DNA of 64,000 nucleotides from Pseudobacillus wudalianchiensis (GCF_001685015.1 NZ_MAYT01000030.1:1-64000), one strand, 5' to 3'. Counted from the first letter of the stretch, positions 44,353 to 53,576 are shown. Notes: generated by a model not told the origin, from the letters alone. A program made the numbers and translations.

Positions 44353-45141
44353 TTACTTGTTTTCCGTTTGAATTGATGAATCCTTATTGTACTCTATACC
44401 TAATAAATCAAGTGCAGCTTTTACAGTTGAAACAGTGGGTGTGGAATTGAAATTTATACCTAGTTGTACGGCAACTAGAGCTAATTCGGGTCTTAAACCG
44501 GTGATGATAGAACGTACACCAAGTAACGATAATACGGTACTAATTTTAAAAATATATTCCGCTACAAGAGAGTCTAAATTATAAATAGCAGAGAAATCTA
44601 TAATTAGGCACTTTATACGTTGTTTCTGTACGTTTGCTGGGACTCTTTCTAAAAGTTGTCTTGCTCGTTCTTCATCAAAAACACCCAACAAAGGAAGTAC
44701 CGCAAACTCATCCAATAGTGGAACTAGCGTTGATGATAACTCGTTTATTTGACTTATCATTTCTTTTTGCTTTTTCTCAGCTGCTTTTCTTTCTGTTATA
44801 TCTCTTACATATGTCTGGATAGCTTTTGTATTCCCCATTAACACAGGATGACAATATAGTTCTACCTCAACCGTTGTACCATCCATGCGATATATGGTTT
44901 CTTCAATTACATTTGCTGGCCGTTCATAAGCATTTTGTATTCTTTTGTCTATTGCTGATTTGGATGACTCTTTAAAAATATCTAAAGGGCTTGCTCCGAT
45001 AATTTCTTCTTTCGAAGCCTTAAAGAATATTTCGGCTGCACGATTAACATAGATAATTTTTAGCTGTGAATGAATAATTAAAGGTTCTAAAGCATACTCA
45101 ATTACTTGTTTGTAATCAATATCCGAAATGTTTTCACTCAT
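44353..45141 (-). CDS. PAS-STAS stressosome-like (RsbR-type) protein
   Basis: This 262-residue protein pairs an N-terminal PAS domain (about 12-125: LKIIYVNRAAEIFFKASKEEIIG, ending YVRDITERKA) with a coiled linker and a C-terminal STAS domain (about 140-250: LVPLLDEFAVLPLLGVFDEERARQLLE, CLIIDFSAIYNLDS, ALVAVQLGINF). This is the plan of RsbR paralogues, in which a variable sensor replaces the globin-like N-terminus. The first STAS phosphosite position is Ser in YNLDS. AGGAG before the internal ATG gives the start at 45141; the frame extends 17 codons upstream without a site. No RsbS/RsbT genes adjoin. Confidence 0.87.
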   Translation of the reverse strand: MSENISDIDYKQVIEYALEPLIIHSQLKIIYVNRAAEIFFKASKEEIIGASPLDIFKESSKSAIDKRIQNAYERPANVIEETIYRMDGTTVEVELYCHPVLMGNTKAIQTYVRDITERKAAEKKQKEMISQINELSSTLVPLLDEFAVLPLLGVFDEERARQLLERVPANVQKQRIKCLIIDFSAIYNLDSLVAEYIFKISTVLSLLGVRSIITGLRPELALVAVQLGINFNSTPTVSTVKAALDLLGIEYNKDSSIQTENK

Positions 45142-45404
45142 AAAAGTCACTCCTGTTGTATGACGTCGAAAGGTATAAAATCTATTATACATTAACTTTG
45201 TGACAGCCTGTAAAGAATTGTACTCATACTAACATGTTCTTTAGTTTGGATGCATGTGTAAAAAAAGACCATTTTTAGTGTTTTTTAATTAAACATCAAC
45301 AGAGCTTTTTATTAAATGCAGTTATTTACGCTATGCCATAAACCCATATTTGATTGTACCGCTTACTTACAGCCGGACGTCTACAAAGGAATTCTCTTTC
45401 TGAT

Positions 45405-45420
45405 ATACCTAAAGGGGTAT
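45405..45420 (+). promoter_or_regulatory. CsoR/CstR-like operator
   Basis: ATACC-N6-GGTAT (ATACCTAAAGGGGTAT) is an interrupted palindrome of the type bound by CsoR-family repressors, including the persulfide sensor CstR. It abuts the -35 hexamer at 45421. The downstream gene is a rhodanese-TusA-DsrE protein, a known CstR target type. A second imperfect palindrome, TATAC-N8-GTATA, lies at 45488-45505 near the ribosome binding site. Confidence 0.65.
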
Positions 45421-45449
45421 TTGACAATAGAATCATTTTATACTAAAAT
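45421..45449 (+). promoter_or_regulatory. Sigma-A promoter of the sulfurtransferase gene
   Basis: TTGACA (45421-45426) and TAAAAT (45444-45449) are 17 bases apart. The start of transcription would be near 45456, giving a leader of about 65 bases. Confidence 0.65.
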
Positions 45450-45521
45450 GCAATTACATGATAAAGAGATCTTTTTTTATCTAAAAATATACCCCCGCAT
45501 GTATACAAAGGAGGAATAAAA

Positions 45522-46601
45522 GTGAGTAAAACAGTAGACGTAAAAGAAATTGATCAGCTAGTAAAGGAAGGAGCTTTGCTTATTGATGTGCGTGAGGAAG
45601 CGGAAACATTAATGGGCTATATAGAAGGAAGTAAAAATATCCCGCTTGGGGAGTTAGCAAAATACTTGGATGAACTGCCTAAAGATGAGCCTATCTATAT
45701 CTCTTGCCAATCCGGTAAGCGCGGAGAAACAGCGGTTCAATTATTAATGGATAATGGATTTGATGCTTATAATGTAACCGGCGGCTATCGCGCTTATGCT
45801 GAATATCGTCAATCTGCAGATGACACGAAAGAAGAACAGGCAAACATGGCGCAAATCAAACCCGATAGAGAATTAAATTGTTCAGGATTGCAATGCCCGG
45901 GGCCGATTAGTCAAGTATTCCAAACTATGAATCAAATGAAAGAAGGGGAAATACTAGAAGTAAAGGTAACCGATCCAGGGTTTATCGCTGATGCTAAAGC
46001 GTGGTGTGCAAATACAGGAAACACCTTTATCGGCAGTGAAAGATCAGGGAAAACAACGGTCGCCTATATGCGAAAAGGGACAGCAGGGAAATCGGAAGCT
46101 TCTGTGCAGACAGGAGGAGAAAATGCTAATAAAGGAGCGACCCTCGTTGTATTTAACCAGGATTTAGATAAAGCGATTGCTTCTTTTATTATCGCAACAG
46201 GCGCAGCTGCTATGGGGAAAAAGGTCACGATGTTTTTCACATTCTGGGGATTGAATATTCTGCGACGTGACGAAGAAATTTCTCAAGATGGAAAAGACTT
46301 CATGGAAAAAATGTTTACGAAAATGATGCCAGCTGGTCCTAAGCATTTGCCTATTTCTAATATGAATATGGGCGGCATGGGAGCAAAAATGATTCGTCAA
46401 GTAATGGAAAAGAAGAACGTAGACAGTCTAGAAACGCTCATGGAAAATGCGATGAATATGGGAGTTCGGATTGTAGCGTGTGCAATGAGCATGGATGTAA
46501 TGGGAATTCGCAAAGAGGAATTGATTGATGGGGTGGAAATTGGCGGGGTAGCCACTTATCTCGGTCAGGCAGAAGAGTCGAACGTGAACTTGTTTATCTA
46601 A
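45522..46601 (+). CDS. Rhodanese-TusA-DsrE multidomain sulfurtransferase (CstA-like)
   Basis: This 359-residue protein has three sulfur-handling domains. A rhodanese domain (about 1-98) has active Cys62 in YISCQSGKRGET. A TusA domain (about 115-185) has Cys120 and Cys125 in LNCSGLQCPGPIS. A DsrE/F-like domain (about 205-359) has LVVFNQDLDKAIASFIIATGAA and a conserved Cys in VACAMSMDVMGI. Such proteins move persulfide sulfur and protect against sulfide and polysulfide stress; S. aureus CstA has the same type of arrangement and is repressed by CstR. The start is GTG behind AGGAGG. The CsoR/CstR-like operator fits this role, but no cstR gene is in the window. Confidence 0.9.
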   Translation: MSKTVDVKEIDQLVKEGALLIDVREEAETLMGYIEGSKNIPLGELAKYLDELPKDEPIYISCQSGKRGETAVQLLMDNGFDAYNVTGGYRAYAEYRQSADDTKEEQANMAQIKPDRELNCSGLQCPGPISQVFQTMNQMKEGEILEVKVTDPGFIADAKAWCANTGNTFIGSERSGKTTVAYMRKGTAGKSEASVQTGGENANKGATLVVFNQDLDKAIASFIIATGAAAMGKKVTMFFTFWGLNILRRDEEISQDGKDFMEKMFTKMMPAGPKHLPISNMNMGGMGAKMIRQVMEKKNVDSLETLMENAMNMGVRIVACAMSMDVMGIRKEELIDGVEIGGVATYLGQAEESNVNLFI

Positions 46602-46610
46602 TAGATGAAT

Positions 46611-46640
46611 AGACGGCGTCCTAATGGGACGCCGTCTTTG
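46611..46640. terminator. Bidirectional terminator
   Basis: AGACGGCGTCC and GGGACGCCGTCT enclose a TAAT loop, and TTTGTT follows on the plus strand. It separates the convergent sulfurtransferase and methyltransferase genes. Confidence 0.82.
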
Positions 46641-47237
46641 TTATTTGATGGCCGTTACACATACGGTTAAAACTGGTCTGACATCCTTATAATGAATAGC
46701 TGTACCGGAAAAACCGGCCTCCTCAAGCTCACCGCTAATGCTCTGAGCTAAATTCTTTGTTTTTTCTTCGTCCGCATCTTCTTCGCGCGGTTGGACGGTA
46801 ATCGCAATTTTTCCGTCTCGCTTCATCAAGTCATATAAAACAGCAAGTCCTTTTTGGCGATTGGGCCAGAGCGGGTAATTATTAACTGAAAAAACGCGAT
46901 CATATTGCTTATCAGATGTAAATTCAGCGATATCTTTAACGAATAGGCGCAGTCTTCCATCATTTATTAATGCTTTGTTTCGATTTTCACACGTATGCTT
47001 CATCGTTTCTGACGGATCGACGCCGTCTATATAAATAGAAGGAAAGCGTTTTCTTGCTTCTTCGATAGCAAAGCCAGGACCAAATCCGACTTCGAGTACT
47101 TGATCTTCTGGTTGAATCGTTAAGAGGGCGAGCGTCCATTTGTTAATGCTTTGGTTTTCTATCGACATGATTTTACCTGCTACTTGTCCAAGCAGGCCTT
47201 CTGGTTTTTCAAATTGCTTAGAAAAGAATGAAAACAT
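46641..47237 (-). CDS. Class I SAM-dependent methyltransferase
   Basis: This 198-residue protein contains the SAM-binding motif I VLEVGFGPGFAIEEA (about 48-62), an acidic motif II in YIDGVDPSETM and a post-motif KIAITVQPREEDA. It belongs to the broad Methyltransf_11/25 group; the substrate is unknown. GGAGG stands ten bases before the ATG. It is a single gene ending at a bidirectional terminator. Confidence 0.85.
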   Translation of the reverse strand: MFSFFSKQFEKPEGLLGQVAGKIMSIENQSINKWTLALLTIQPEDQVLEVGFGPGFAIEEARKRFPSIYIDGVDPSETMKHTCENRNKALINDGRLRLFVKDIAEFTSDKQYDRVFSVNNYPLWPNRQKGLAVLYDLMKRDGKIAITVQPREEDADEEKTKNLAQSISGELEEAGFSGTAIHYKDVRPVLTVCVTAIK

Positions 47238-47331
47238 AATAGTCTCCTCCGTTTTTTCTATAATATATACCTCTTAATCTCTGTTGAAACCATTTATAGC
47301 CCCTTTAAGGTAAAAAAGCTTTTTTTATATA

Positions 47332-47422
47332 GCTCTGTTATACCTAGTTGTTGTTCACTGCAATCGGACGCCTTCCACACTAATCAACTACTCAAAAAAC
47401 AGCATTCACCTTTAACAGAGCC
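47332..47422 (-). repeat. MITE-like interspersed repeat, copy A, with intact termini
   Basis: This is a 91-bp element whose ends are perfect 9-bp inverted repeats: GCTCTGTTA at 47332-47340 and TAACAGAGC at 47413-47421. Read on the minus strand it contains GGTGAATGCTGTTTTTTGAG, then TAGTTGATTAG and AACAACTAGGTATAACAGAGC. It aligns along its length with the copies at 43140 and 52161. No coding capacity, so it is a non-autonomous element or its remnant. Confidence 0.75.
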
Positions 47423-47916
47423 TTTCATATAAAAATATTATTCTCTTCATAAAAATAGCCATCACGCAAATGGATTAAAGCAGCTATTTTCGTTCATAAA
47501 ACAGCGAAGTTACTGTCATTTAACAAATTGTATAATAAATGTGACTTTTTAATGAAAAAATGTTGGTTTTTCGGCGCAAGAGTAGTAAGATTGTACATGG
47601 AAAAAATGATGCTGCACCTTGGAGAGGTAAAATAGAGGATTTAATCAAACGGGGAAATGCTGCAAAAGTTTTTGTGTACCAGAATAATTTCTATTTGTCA
47701 AATTATACTAACGGAAAATACGTTACAGATTTGATGAATTAAGCTTTAATGCTTTCCCTTAGTACCTGGCAGTGGTAAGATGTCCTTGTAGGCAGTATAA
47801 ATTTTCACACTGAGTGTATCATGGTGGGTAAAGTCATAAGATAATATACCATGTGAGCTCATCAAAATAGGATTTAGCAAAAAATTAATGGGCGAAATAG
47901 TTGGAGGTTTTTCAGA
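47423..47916. other. Intergenic region upstream of odhA
   Basis: About 490 bp precede odhA. A 60-codon frame at 47560-47742 lacks a convincing ribosome binding site and is not called. The segment must contain the odhAB promoter, but no clear -35/-10 pair or catabolite-response (cre) site is evident to me. Confidence 0.4.
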
Positions 47917-50742
47917 ATGAAAATGCAGACAGCCCAGGGGAATCCGTGGAGTCAGTTCTCCGGACCAAACCTTGGATATGTAATGGAGTTGTACGAACAC
48001 TATTTAAACGATCCTGAATCAGTTGATCCAGAGATGAAGCAAATGTTTGAGGAATGGGGAGCACCTGTAGCAAATGCTCCGCAAGAAGAAAGCGGTAAGA
48101 CAGCTGTACCTGCATCAGGCAATGATTTAAATGTTCTGTTTAACGCAGTAAAACTGGCTGACAGTATCCGTACGTATGGACATCTTGCAGCAGATATTAA
48201 TCCACTGAGCGACAAAAATAAGGACACATACCGTATTGAGTTGAGCACTTTCAACTTAACAGAAGAAGAACTACGGAAAGTTCCTGTTCAATATTTATGT
48301 CCTGATGCGCCAGCGCACGTTAAAGACGGATATGATGCGATCCAACATTTGAAGAAAGTCTATACAGACAAATTAGCTTTTGAATTAGCCCAAGTCCATA
48401 ATTTAGAAGAAAGACAATGGTTTAGACAGCAAATCGAGTCAACCAATTATTATCCAACATTTTCAAACGAGCAAAAAGTTCAGTTGTTGAGAAGACTGAC
48501 ACAAGTAGAAGGCTTTGAAAAGTTTATTCATAAAACATTCGTTGGTCAAAAACGCTTTTCGATCGAAGGATTGGATGCCATGGTTCCTCTTCTTGATGAA
48601 CTCGTGAAGCATTCAGCTGAAAAAGGCGCGAACACAGTCAATATCGGTATGGCGCATAGAGGCCGCTTAAATGTCTTAGCCCACATTTTAGGCAAGCCAT
48701 ATGAAATGATTTTTGCAGAGTTCCAACATGCACCAAGCAAAAACCTGTTGCCTGAAGGCTCTATGAAGATGACGACATACGGCTGGACAGGTGATGTTAA
48801 GTACCATCTTGGAGCCGATCATAGCTTTAAGGAAGTGGCAGATGGAACTCGTGTTACACTTGCTAATAACCCGAGCCATCTTGAAATCGTAAGCCCGGTT
48901 GTAGCAGGCTATACAAGAGCGGCACAAGAAAATCGTGCTAAATCAGGGCTTCCTGAACAAAATACAAATGCTGCGCTAGCTATTTTGATTCATGGAGATG
49001 CCGCGTTCCCTGGTCAAGGTGTTGTGAGTGAAACATTTAACATGAGCCGGATTCCTGGCTATCAAACAGGTGGCTCCGTCCATATTATTGCGAATAATAT
49101 GATCGGATTCACAACAGAAAGCTATGATTCTCGTTCTACTCGTTACGCTTCGGATCTAGCGAAAGGCTTTGAAGTACCGATCGTTCATGTCAATGCGGAC
49201 GATCCAGAAGCATGTATTGCTGCGGCTGTGATGGCGGTTGATTATCGCAACCGTTTTGGCAAGGACTTTGTTATTGATTTAGTTGGTTACCGCCGTTTCG
49301 GTCATAATGAAATGGATGAGCCAATGACGACAAATCCAATGATGTATCAAATGGTTCATCAGCATCCAACAGTCCGTGAACTTTACGCTGAAAAACTAAC
49401 AAATCGCGGAGTAATCTCTAAAGAAGAAGCGGAAAAACTTTACAGTGAAAACGAACAAAAACTAAAAGATCTGTATGAAACAGTCCCGAAAAAAGACGAA
49501 AACCCGGATATCATCATGAATCCGCCGAAATTCGTTGAAAAAGATCTTCCTTCTAGTGATACAGGAGTAGAAGCAGACGTATTAAGCCGCATTAATAGTG
49601 AATTGTTAAACTGGCCAAAAGACTTACACGTATTTAAAAAGCTTGAACGTATTTTAAAACGCCGTGAAAATGTATTTGAAAAAGATGGACAGATCGATTG
49701 GGGTCACGCAGAAGCATTGGCGTTTGCTTCTATCTTAAAAGGCGGCACACCAATCCGTTTAACAGGTCAAGATGCACAGCGGGGTACTTTTGCCCACCGC
49801 AACCTTGTTCTTCATGACGTAGAGACTGGCCAAGAGTACATTCCTCTGAATCATTTAGAGGAAACAAATGCTTCTTTCGTTGTTATTAATAGCCCATTAA
49901 CAGAATTAGCAGTTGTCGGCTATGAATACGGTTATAATGTATTCTCTCCAGAGACACTCGTTCTTTGGGAAGCTCAATTCGGGGACTTCGCTAACATGGC
50001 GCAGCCAATGTTTGACCAATTCGTCTCTTCCGGACGTGCAAAATGGGGTCAAAAATCTGGTCTTGTTATGCTACTGCCACATGGATATGAAGGGCAAGGA
50101 CCTGAACATTCAAGTGGCCGTCTAGAACGCTTCTTGCAAAACGCAGCAGAGAATAACTGGACAGTAGCCAACCTATCTTCAACGGCTCAATATTTCCATA
50201 TCTTGCGCCGTCAAGCTTCTATCCTGCAAAAAGAAGAAGTGCGTCCATTAGTGATCATGACACCGAAGAGCCTGCTTCGCCATCCGCTTGCGGCTTCTCA
50301 AGCATCAGAATTTGCTTCCGGTTCCTTCAAACCGGTTGTTGAAGAGCCAAGACTTGGAAGCCAGCCTGAACAGGTGGAAAGAGTCGTTCTTTGCAGTGGT
50401 AAAGTGTCTGTCGATCTGGCTGAACAAATTAGTAAAGCAGAAGAAGAACTTAACTGGTTGCATGTGTTAAGAGTAGAAGAGTTATATCCATTCCCTAAAG
50501 AAGAAATTAGAGAGTTTTTAGCTCGCTTCCCGCAGTTGAAAGAAGTTATTTGGCTGCAAGAAGAACCACAAAACTTCGGTGCTTGGACTTACGTGGATGC
50601 ACGTCTTCGCGATGTGGCGCCAGAAGAAGCAACGGTTCGCTATGTTGGACGCCGCCGCCGCTCCAGCCCTTCAGAGGGGGATGCAATTGTGCATAAAAAA
50701 GAGCAAGCGCGTATCCTAAAAGCAGCAATCACAAGAGATTAA
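47917..50742 (+). CDS. odhA: 2-Oxoglutarate dehydrogenase E1 component
   Basis: This 941-residue thiamine diphosphate enzyme decarboxylates 2-oxoglutarate in the TCA cycle and passes the succinyl group to E2. Features in order: the short N-terminal helix [20 protein letters not shown] that docks to other subunits, the catalytic-domain segments [20 protein letters not shown] and [19 protein letters not shown], the diphosphate site [12 protein letters not shown], and the transketolase-like central domain [18 protein letters not shown]. The length equals B. subtilis OdhA (about 940). GGAGG precedes the ATG. odhB follows after 107 bp containing a hairpin. Confidence 0.96.
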   Translation: MKMQTAQGNPWSQFSGPNLGYVMELYEHYLNDPESVDPEMKQMFEEWGAPVANAPQEESGKTAVPASGNDLNVLFNAVKLADSIRTYGHLAADINPLSDKNKDTYRIELSTFNLTEEELRKVPVQYLCPDAPAHVKDGYDAIQHLKKVYTDKLAFELAQVHNLEERQWFRQQIESTNYYPTFSNEQKVQLLRRLTQVEGFEKFIHKTFVGQKRFSIEGLDAMVPLLDELVKHSAEKGANTVNIGMAHRGRLNVLAHILGKPYEMIFAEFQHAPSKNLLPEGSMKMTTYGWTGDVKYHLGADHSFKEVADGTRVTLANNPSHLEIVSPVVAGYTRAAQENRAKSGLPEQNTNAALAILIHGDAAFPGQGVVSETFNMSRIPGYQTGGSVHIIANNMIGFTTESYDSRSTRYASDLAKGFEVPIVHVNADDPEACIAAAVMAVDYRNRFGKDFVIDLVGYRRFGHNEMDEPMTTNPMMYQMVHQHPTVRELYAEKLTNRGVISKEEAEKLYSENEQKLKDLYETVPKKDENPDIIMNPPKFVEKDLPSSDTGVEADVLSRINSELLNWPKDLHVFKKLERILKRRENVFEKDGQIDWGHAEALAFASILKGGTPIRLTGQDAQRGTFAHRNLVLHDVETGQEYIPLNHLEETNASFVVINSPLTELAVVGYEYGYNVFSPETLVLWEAQFGDFANMAQPMFDQFVSSGRAKWGQKSGLVMLLPHGYEGQGPEHSSGRLERFLQNAAENNWTVANLSSTAQYFHILRRQASILQKEEVRPLVIMTPKSLLRHPLAASQASEFASGSFKPVVEEPRLGSQPEQVERVVLCSGKVSVDLAEQISKAEEELNWLHVLRVEELYPFPKEEIREFLARFPQLKEVIWLQEEPQNFGAWTYVDARLRDVAPEEATVRYVGRRRRSSPSEGDAIVHKKEQARILKAAITRD

Positions 50743-50756
50743 TTAGTTAGATAAAG

Positions 50757-50792
50757 AAGCGAACAGGCTGCTAATTTGGCCTGTTCCGCTTT
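50757..50792 (+). other. Intercistronic hairpin between odhA and odhB
   Basis: AAGCGAACAGGC pairs with GCCTGTTCCGCTT with one bulge. There is no U run, so it is more likely a processing or stability element (or a leaky terminator) that sets the E1:E2 ratio than a full terminator. Confidence 0.5.
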
Positions 50793-50849
50793 GAATAAAT
50801 TATTTATACTTGTTGATAAGATGAATGTACATTAGAGGAGGACACGAAA

Positions 50850-52106
50850 GTGGCTGAAATTAAAGTTCCAGAGTTAGCAGAATCTATTACAGAAGGTACA
50901 ATTGCACAATGGTTGAAAAAACCAGGCGATTCAGTTGAAAAAGGCGAATACATCGTTGAGCTTGAAACAGATAAAGTAAACGTAGAAGTTATTTCTGAAG
51001 AAGCCGGTGTAATCCAAGAGCTAAAAGCTGAAGAAGGCGATACAGTAGAAGTAGGTCAAGTCATTGCTATTGTAGGAGCAGGAAACGGCGCAGCTGCCTC
51101 TGCACCTGCTGAAGCAGCACCTGCACCAGCAGCTCCACAGCAAGAAGAAGCAAAACCAGCTCAAGAGGTAGTAAAAGAAGCTCCTGCAGCTCAAGACGCG
51201 AAACAACGTCCAATTGCTTCTCCTGCAGCCCGTAAAATGGCTCGTGAAAAAGGCATTGATTTAAATGAAGTACCAACAGTAGACCCAATGGGCCGCGTAC
51301 GCAAGCAAGATGTAGAATCTTACTCTGCAAATGGTTCACAACCAGCAGCTCCACAGCAAGCGGCTAAGCCAGCACCAGCAGCTGCACCAAAACAAGATGA
51401 CAGCAAGCCAGTTGTTCGTGAAAGAATGAGCCGCCGTCGCCAAACAATTGCTAACCGTCTTTTAGAAGTGAAGCAATCAACAGCTATGCTGACTACATTC
51501 AATGAAATTGATATGACAGCGGTAATGGAATTGCGTAAACGTAAAAAAGACAAATTCTTCGAAGCTCATGATGTTCGCTTAGGATTTATGTCTTTCTTCA
51601 CAAAAGCAGTAGTAGCTGCATTGAAAAAGTTCCCATACGTAAACGCTGAAATCGATGGAAATGAAATCGTTTTGAAAAAATTCTATGATATCGGTGTAGC
51701 GGTTTCTACTGAAGAAGGCCTTGTTGTGCCAGTCGTTCGTGACTGTGACCGCAAAAACTTTGCTGAAATCGAAGGCGATATTTTAAACCTTGCGTTAAAA
51801 GCACGTGATAACAAATTGGCTCTTAGCGATCTTCAAGGCGGTACATTTACGATTACAAACGGTGGTGTGTTCGGCTCCTTGCTTTCTACACCAATCCTTA
51901 ATGGTACACAAGTAGGTATCCTAGGAATGCATACAATTCAAACACGTCCAGTTGCTATTGATAAAGACCGCATGGAAAATCGTCCAATGATGTATGTAGC
52001 TCTTTCTTATGATCACCGAGTGATTGATGGAAAAGAAGCAGTAGGATTCTTAAAAATGGTGAAGGATTTACTTGAAAATCCTGAAGATCTTCTTCTTGAA
52101 GGTTAA
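50850..52106 (+). CDS. odhB: Dihydrolipoyl succinyltransferase (E2 of 2-oxoglutarate dehydrogenase)
   Basis: This is a 418-residue E2 core. One lipoyl domain with Lys42 in [11 protein letters not shown] is followed by an Ala/Pro linker, the peripheral-subunit-binding domain ([19 protein letters not shown]), a second Ala/Pro/Gln linker and the catalytic domain ending [15 protein letters not shown] with the active His. GTG start behind GGAGG. It completes the odhAB operon; the shared E3 (lpdA/pdhD) is not here. Confidence 0.96.
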   Translation: MAEIKVPELAESITEGTIAQWLKKPGDSVEKGEYIVELETDKVNVEVISEEAGVIQELKAEEGDTVEVGQVIAIVGAGNGAAASAPAEAAPAPAAPQQEEAKPAQEVVKEAPAAQDAKQRPIASPAARKMAREKGIDLNEVPTVDPMGRVRKQDVESYSANGSQPAAPQQAAKPAPAAAPKQDDSKPVVRERMSRRRQTIANRLLEVKQSTAMLTTFNEIDMTAVMELRKRKKDKFFEAHDVRLGFMSFFTKAVVAALKKFPYVNAEIDGNEIVLKKFYDIGVAVSTEEGLVVPVVRDCDRKNFAEIEGDILNLALKARDNKLALSDLQGGTFTITNGGVFGSLLSTPILNGTQVGILGMHTIQTRPVAIDKDRMENRPMMYVALSYDHRVIDGKEAVGFLKMVKDLLENPEDLLLEG

Positions 52107-52111
52107 TAACC

Positions 52112-52152
52112 ACAAGCCAGCCGGTTGATCGGCTGGCTTGTTCTTTTTTTTG
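52112..52152 (+). terminator. Terminator of odhAB
   Basis: ACAAGCCAGCCG pairs with CGGCTGGCTTGT around GTTGAT, followed by TCTTTTTTTT. Confidence 0.9.
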
Positions 52153-52160
52153 TATATGCA

Positions 52161-52231
52161 AAGTGAAAGATGAATGTAGTTTTTTCAATAGTTGAGTGCA
52201 GCGAACATCAGCAACTAAGTATAGCAGGGCC
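52161..52231 (+). repeat. MITE-like interspersed repeat, copy C (truncated)
   Basis: Contains GATGAATGTAGTTTTTTC, AATAGTTGAGTGCAG and a right end CAACTAAGTATAGCAGGGCC. It matches the core and right end of the copies at 43140 and 47332; the left end is degenerate. It abuts the odhB terminator. Confidence 0.6.
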
Positions 52232-52237
52232 TCCATA

Positions 52238-52269
52238 TAAAAAAGGTATGCCGATAGTTGGCATACCTT
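52238..52269 (-). terminator. Terminator of the Sda-like gene
   Basis: On the minus strand AAGGTATGCC pairs with GGCATACCTT around a 7-base loop, followed by TTTTATATGG. Confidence 0.8.
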
Positions 52270-52283
52270 GCTAATTTTCAGCG

Positions 52284-52415
52284 TTAATTTTTCGTCACGT
52301 TAAGACCACGTTTTTGCGCTTCACTTCGAAGCATTTTAATCCAGTCTGCGTCTTGACCTTTGTTTTTTGCGTCCCGATAGGCTGCTACAAGCATTTCATT
52401 ACTCATGATTTTCAT
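52284..52415 (-). CDS. Micro-protein of 43 residues resembling the Sda checkpoint inhibitor
   Basis: A perfect AAGGAGG lies eight bases before the ATG and a terminator follows the stop, so expression is well supported. The product has two predicted helices: MSNEMLVAAYRDAKNKG and DADWIKMLRSEAQKRGL. It aligns without gaps to the helical hairpin of B. subtilis Sda as I remember it (S-x-E-x-L-x-x-x-Y, D-[FW]-I, E, R, L in register; about ten identities in 34). Sda inhibits sporulation kinase KinA. Some similarity to SinI-type hairpins is also seen. The family assignment is tentative; short hydrophilic helical hairpins align easily. Confidence 0.65.
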   Translation of the reverse strand: MKIMSNEMLVAAYRDAKNKGQDADWIKMLRSEAQKRGLNVTKN

Positions 52416-52745
52416 GAAATTACCTCCTTGAAATAGGTCAGTATAATCCGTGGCTTCCGAAACAACAAATAAAGAATTCTCTTTATTTTCTGTTATTATA
52501 CAGAATCTATTTCTTTTTTTAAAGGATAATTGTAAAAATCATTCGAAAGTCAGTAATGAAAAGATGAAATAGCTCTTTAGGACGGGTTGCTTGCTTAGAA
52601 AAACTATAATATTATTATGTAAACAAATTCTCATTTACGAGTAGTGTTTTATGAAACAGCTTTTCAGTTCAATTTTAAATATGGTATGATAATGTAGAGT
52701 ATGAAAGAGATCCGTAGATACAAAACGCGATCGAAAGGAGAAAAC
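52416..52745. other. Divergent intergenic region, Sda-like gene to DUF6501 gene
   Basis: This 330-bp A/T-rich stretch lies between divergent small genes. TATGATAAT at 52685-52693 is a likely extended -10 for the plus-strand gene. Nothing else is recognised. Confidence 0.45.
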
Positions 52746-52946
52746 ATGAATCATCTTCAGTGGACAAAAAAAGATACAATTAAAACAGTAAAATGCCTTC
52801 ATACAGATGCAAAGAAATATATGGTTAAAAATAGACTAACTCCAGGAAAACTGTATGATGTAAAAAATGAAACAGAAGAATTTTATTTCCTTGTTGATGA
52901 CAAAGGGAAGGTATCTGGTTTTTATAAAGACTATTTTGAAGAATAA
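52746..52946 (+). CDS. DUF6501-family small protein
   Basis: This 66-residue protein has the pattern seen in short Bacillaceae proteins of the DUF6501 type: TIKTVKCLHTDAKKYMV, LTPGKLYDVKNETEEFYFLVDD and GKVSGFYKDYFEE. It is predicted to be mostly beta-strand, SH3-like, and cytosolic. AAAGGAG stands seven bases before ATG 52746; the frame is open 15 codons upstream without a site. Function is unknown. Confidence 0.8.
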   Translation: MNHLQWTKKDTIKTVKCLHTDAKKYMVKNRLTPGKLYDVKNETEEFYFLVDDKGKVSGFYKDYFEE

Positions 52947-53121
52947 AAAATAAAAATAGTGGAAAAAATATTCTGCTCTTTTATAACAAAACATAAGAAC
53001 AGCTAGTATTTATAGGGATTTTTTGTTAAGATAATGGGCAGGGAAGAAACCGGTAATTTTGGAAAAACGGCCTTCTCCATACATAAATATAAGCGTTTGG
53101 TCCATTATAGGGGGAGTACAG

Positions 53122-53553
53122 GTGTTTAATGAGAGAGTTGCATTGAAAATCAGGCTGGAACAGTTGGCTAATTCAGAAGTAAGAATTATCCAGGAGTTTC
53201 AAAAAGAAAGAGAAGCTATTTTTCGAAGATTAAAAGAGCTGGATACAATCGAAGCGGGAAAAACGGAGAGCTCTAAGGAAATCGTGGCCCTAACGAAGAT
53301 TGGCGGTTTGCCTAAAGAAAGAAAGCGAAGAGGACGACGCAGTGAAAATCTTGAGGAGTTACGTGAGTTAGCCGTCACGATATTAAAAAAGCAAAATACG
53401 CCGATTCGCGGAGTTGAGCTTCAGCGCCAGATTGAAGGCGAAACCGGCAAAAAAATCGCTAACATGACAACATTCATGGTTGGCCTTGAGCGCGAGAATC
53501 ATCGGGTTCGTAAATTGGGAAGAGGATTGTATATATACGAGTATGAAGACTGA
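53122..53553 (+). CDS. rok: Rok-like nucleoid-associated repressor
   Basis: Residues 1-40 (MFNERVALKIRLEQLANSEV, then RIIQEFQKEREAIFRRLKELD) are close to the N-terminal oligomerisation helix of B. subtilis Rok. The C-terminal 75 residues (LRELAVTILKKQNTPIRGVELQRQIEGETG, IANMTTFMVGL) correspond to its winged-helix DNA-binding domain, and a basic KERKRRGRR linker lies between. At 143 residues it is shorter than B. subtilis Rok (about 191), the difference being in the linker. Rok silences A/T-rich foreign DNA and represses comK. GTG 53122 is chosen with GGGGGAG upstream. A terminator follows at once. Confidence 0.85.
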   Translation: MFNERVALKIRLEQLANSEVRIIQEFQKEREAIFRRLKELDTIEAGKTESSKEIVALTKIGGLPKERKRRGRRSENLEELRELAVTILKKQNTPIRGVELQRQIEGETGKKIANMTTFMVGLERENHRVRKLGRGLYIYEYED

Positions 53554-53576
53554 TTGCCGAGGCAGTCAGTTTTTTT
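53549..53576 (+). terminator. Terminator of rok
   Basis: ACTGATTGCC pairs with GGCAGTCAGT with a 2-base apex, and T7 follows. The stem overlaps the stop codon. Confidence 0.78.

Noticed and set aside
45316-45519. 67-codon open frame just before the sulfurtransferase gene
   Set aside because: It covers the CsoR/CstR-like operator, the promoter and the ribosome binding site of the next gene and has no site of its own.
47560-47742. 60-codon open frame upstream of odhA
   Set aside because: No ribosome binding site precedes its ATG and no recognisable domain is present; it may be chance in an A/T-rich gap.
50757-50792. Considering the odhA-odhB hairpin a full terminator
   Set aside because: It lacks a U tract and the two genes form a conserved operon.
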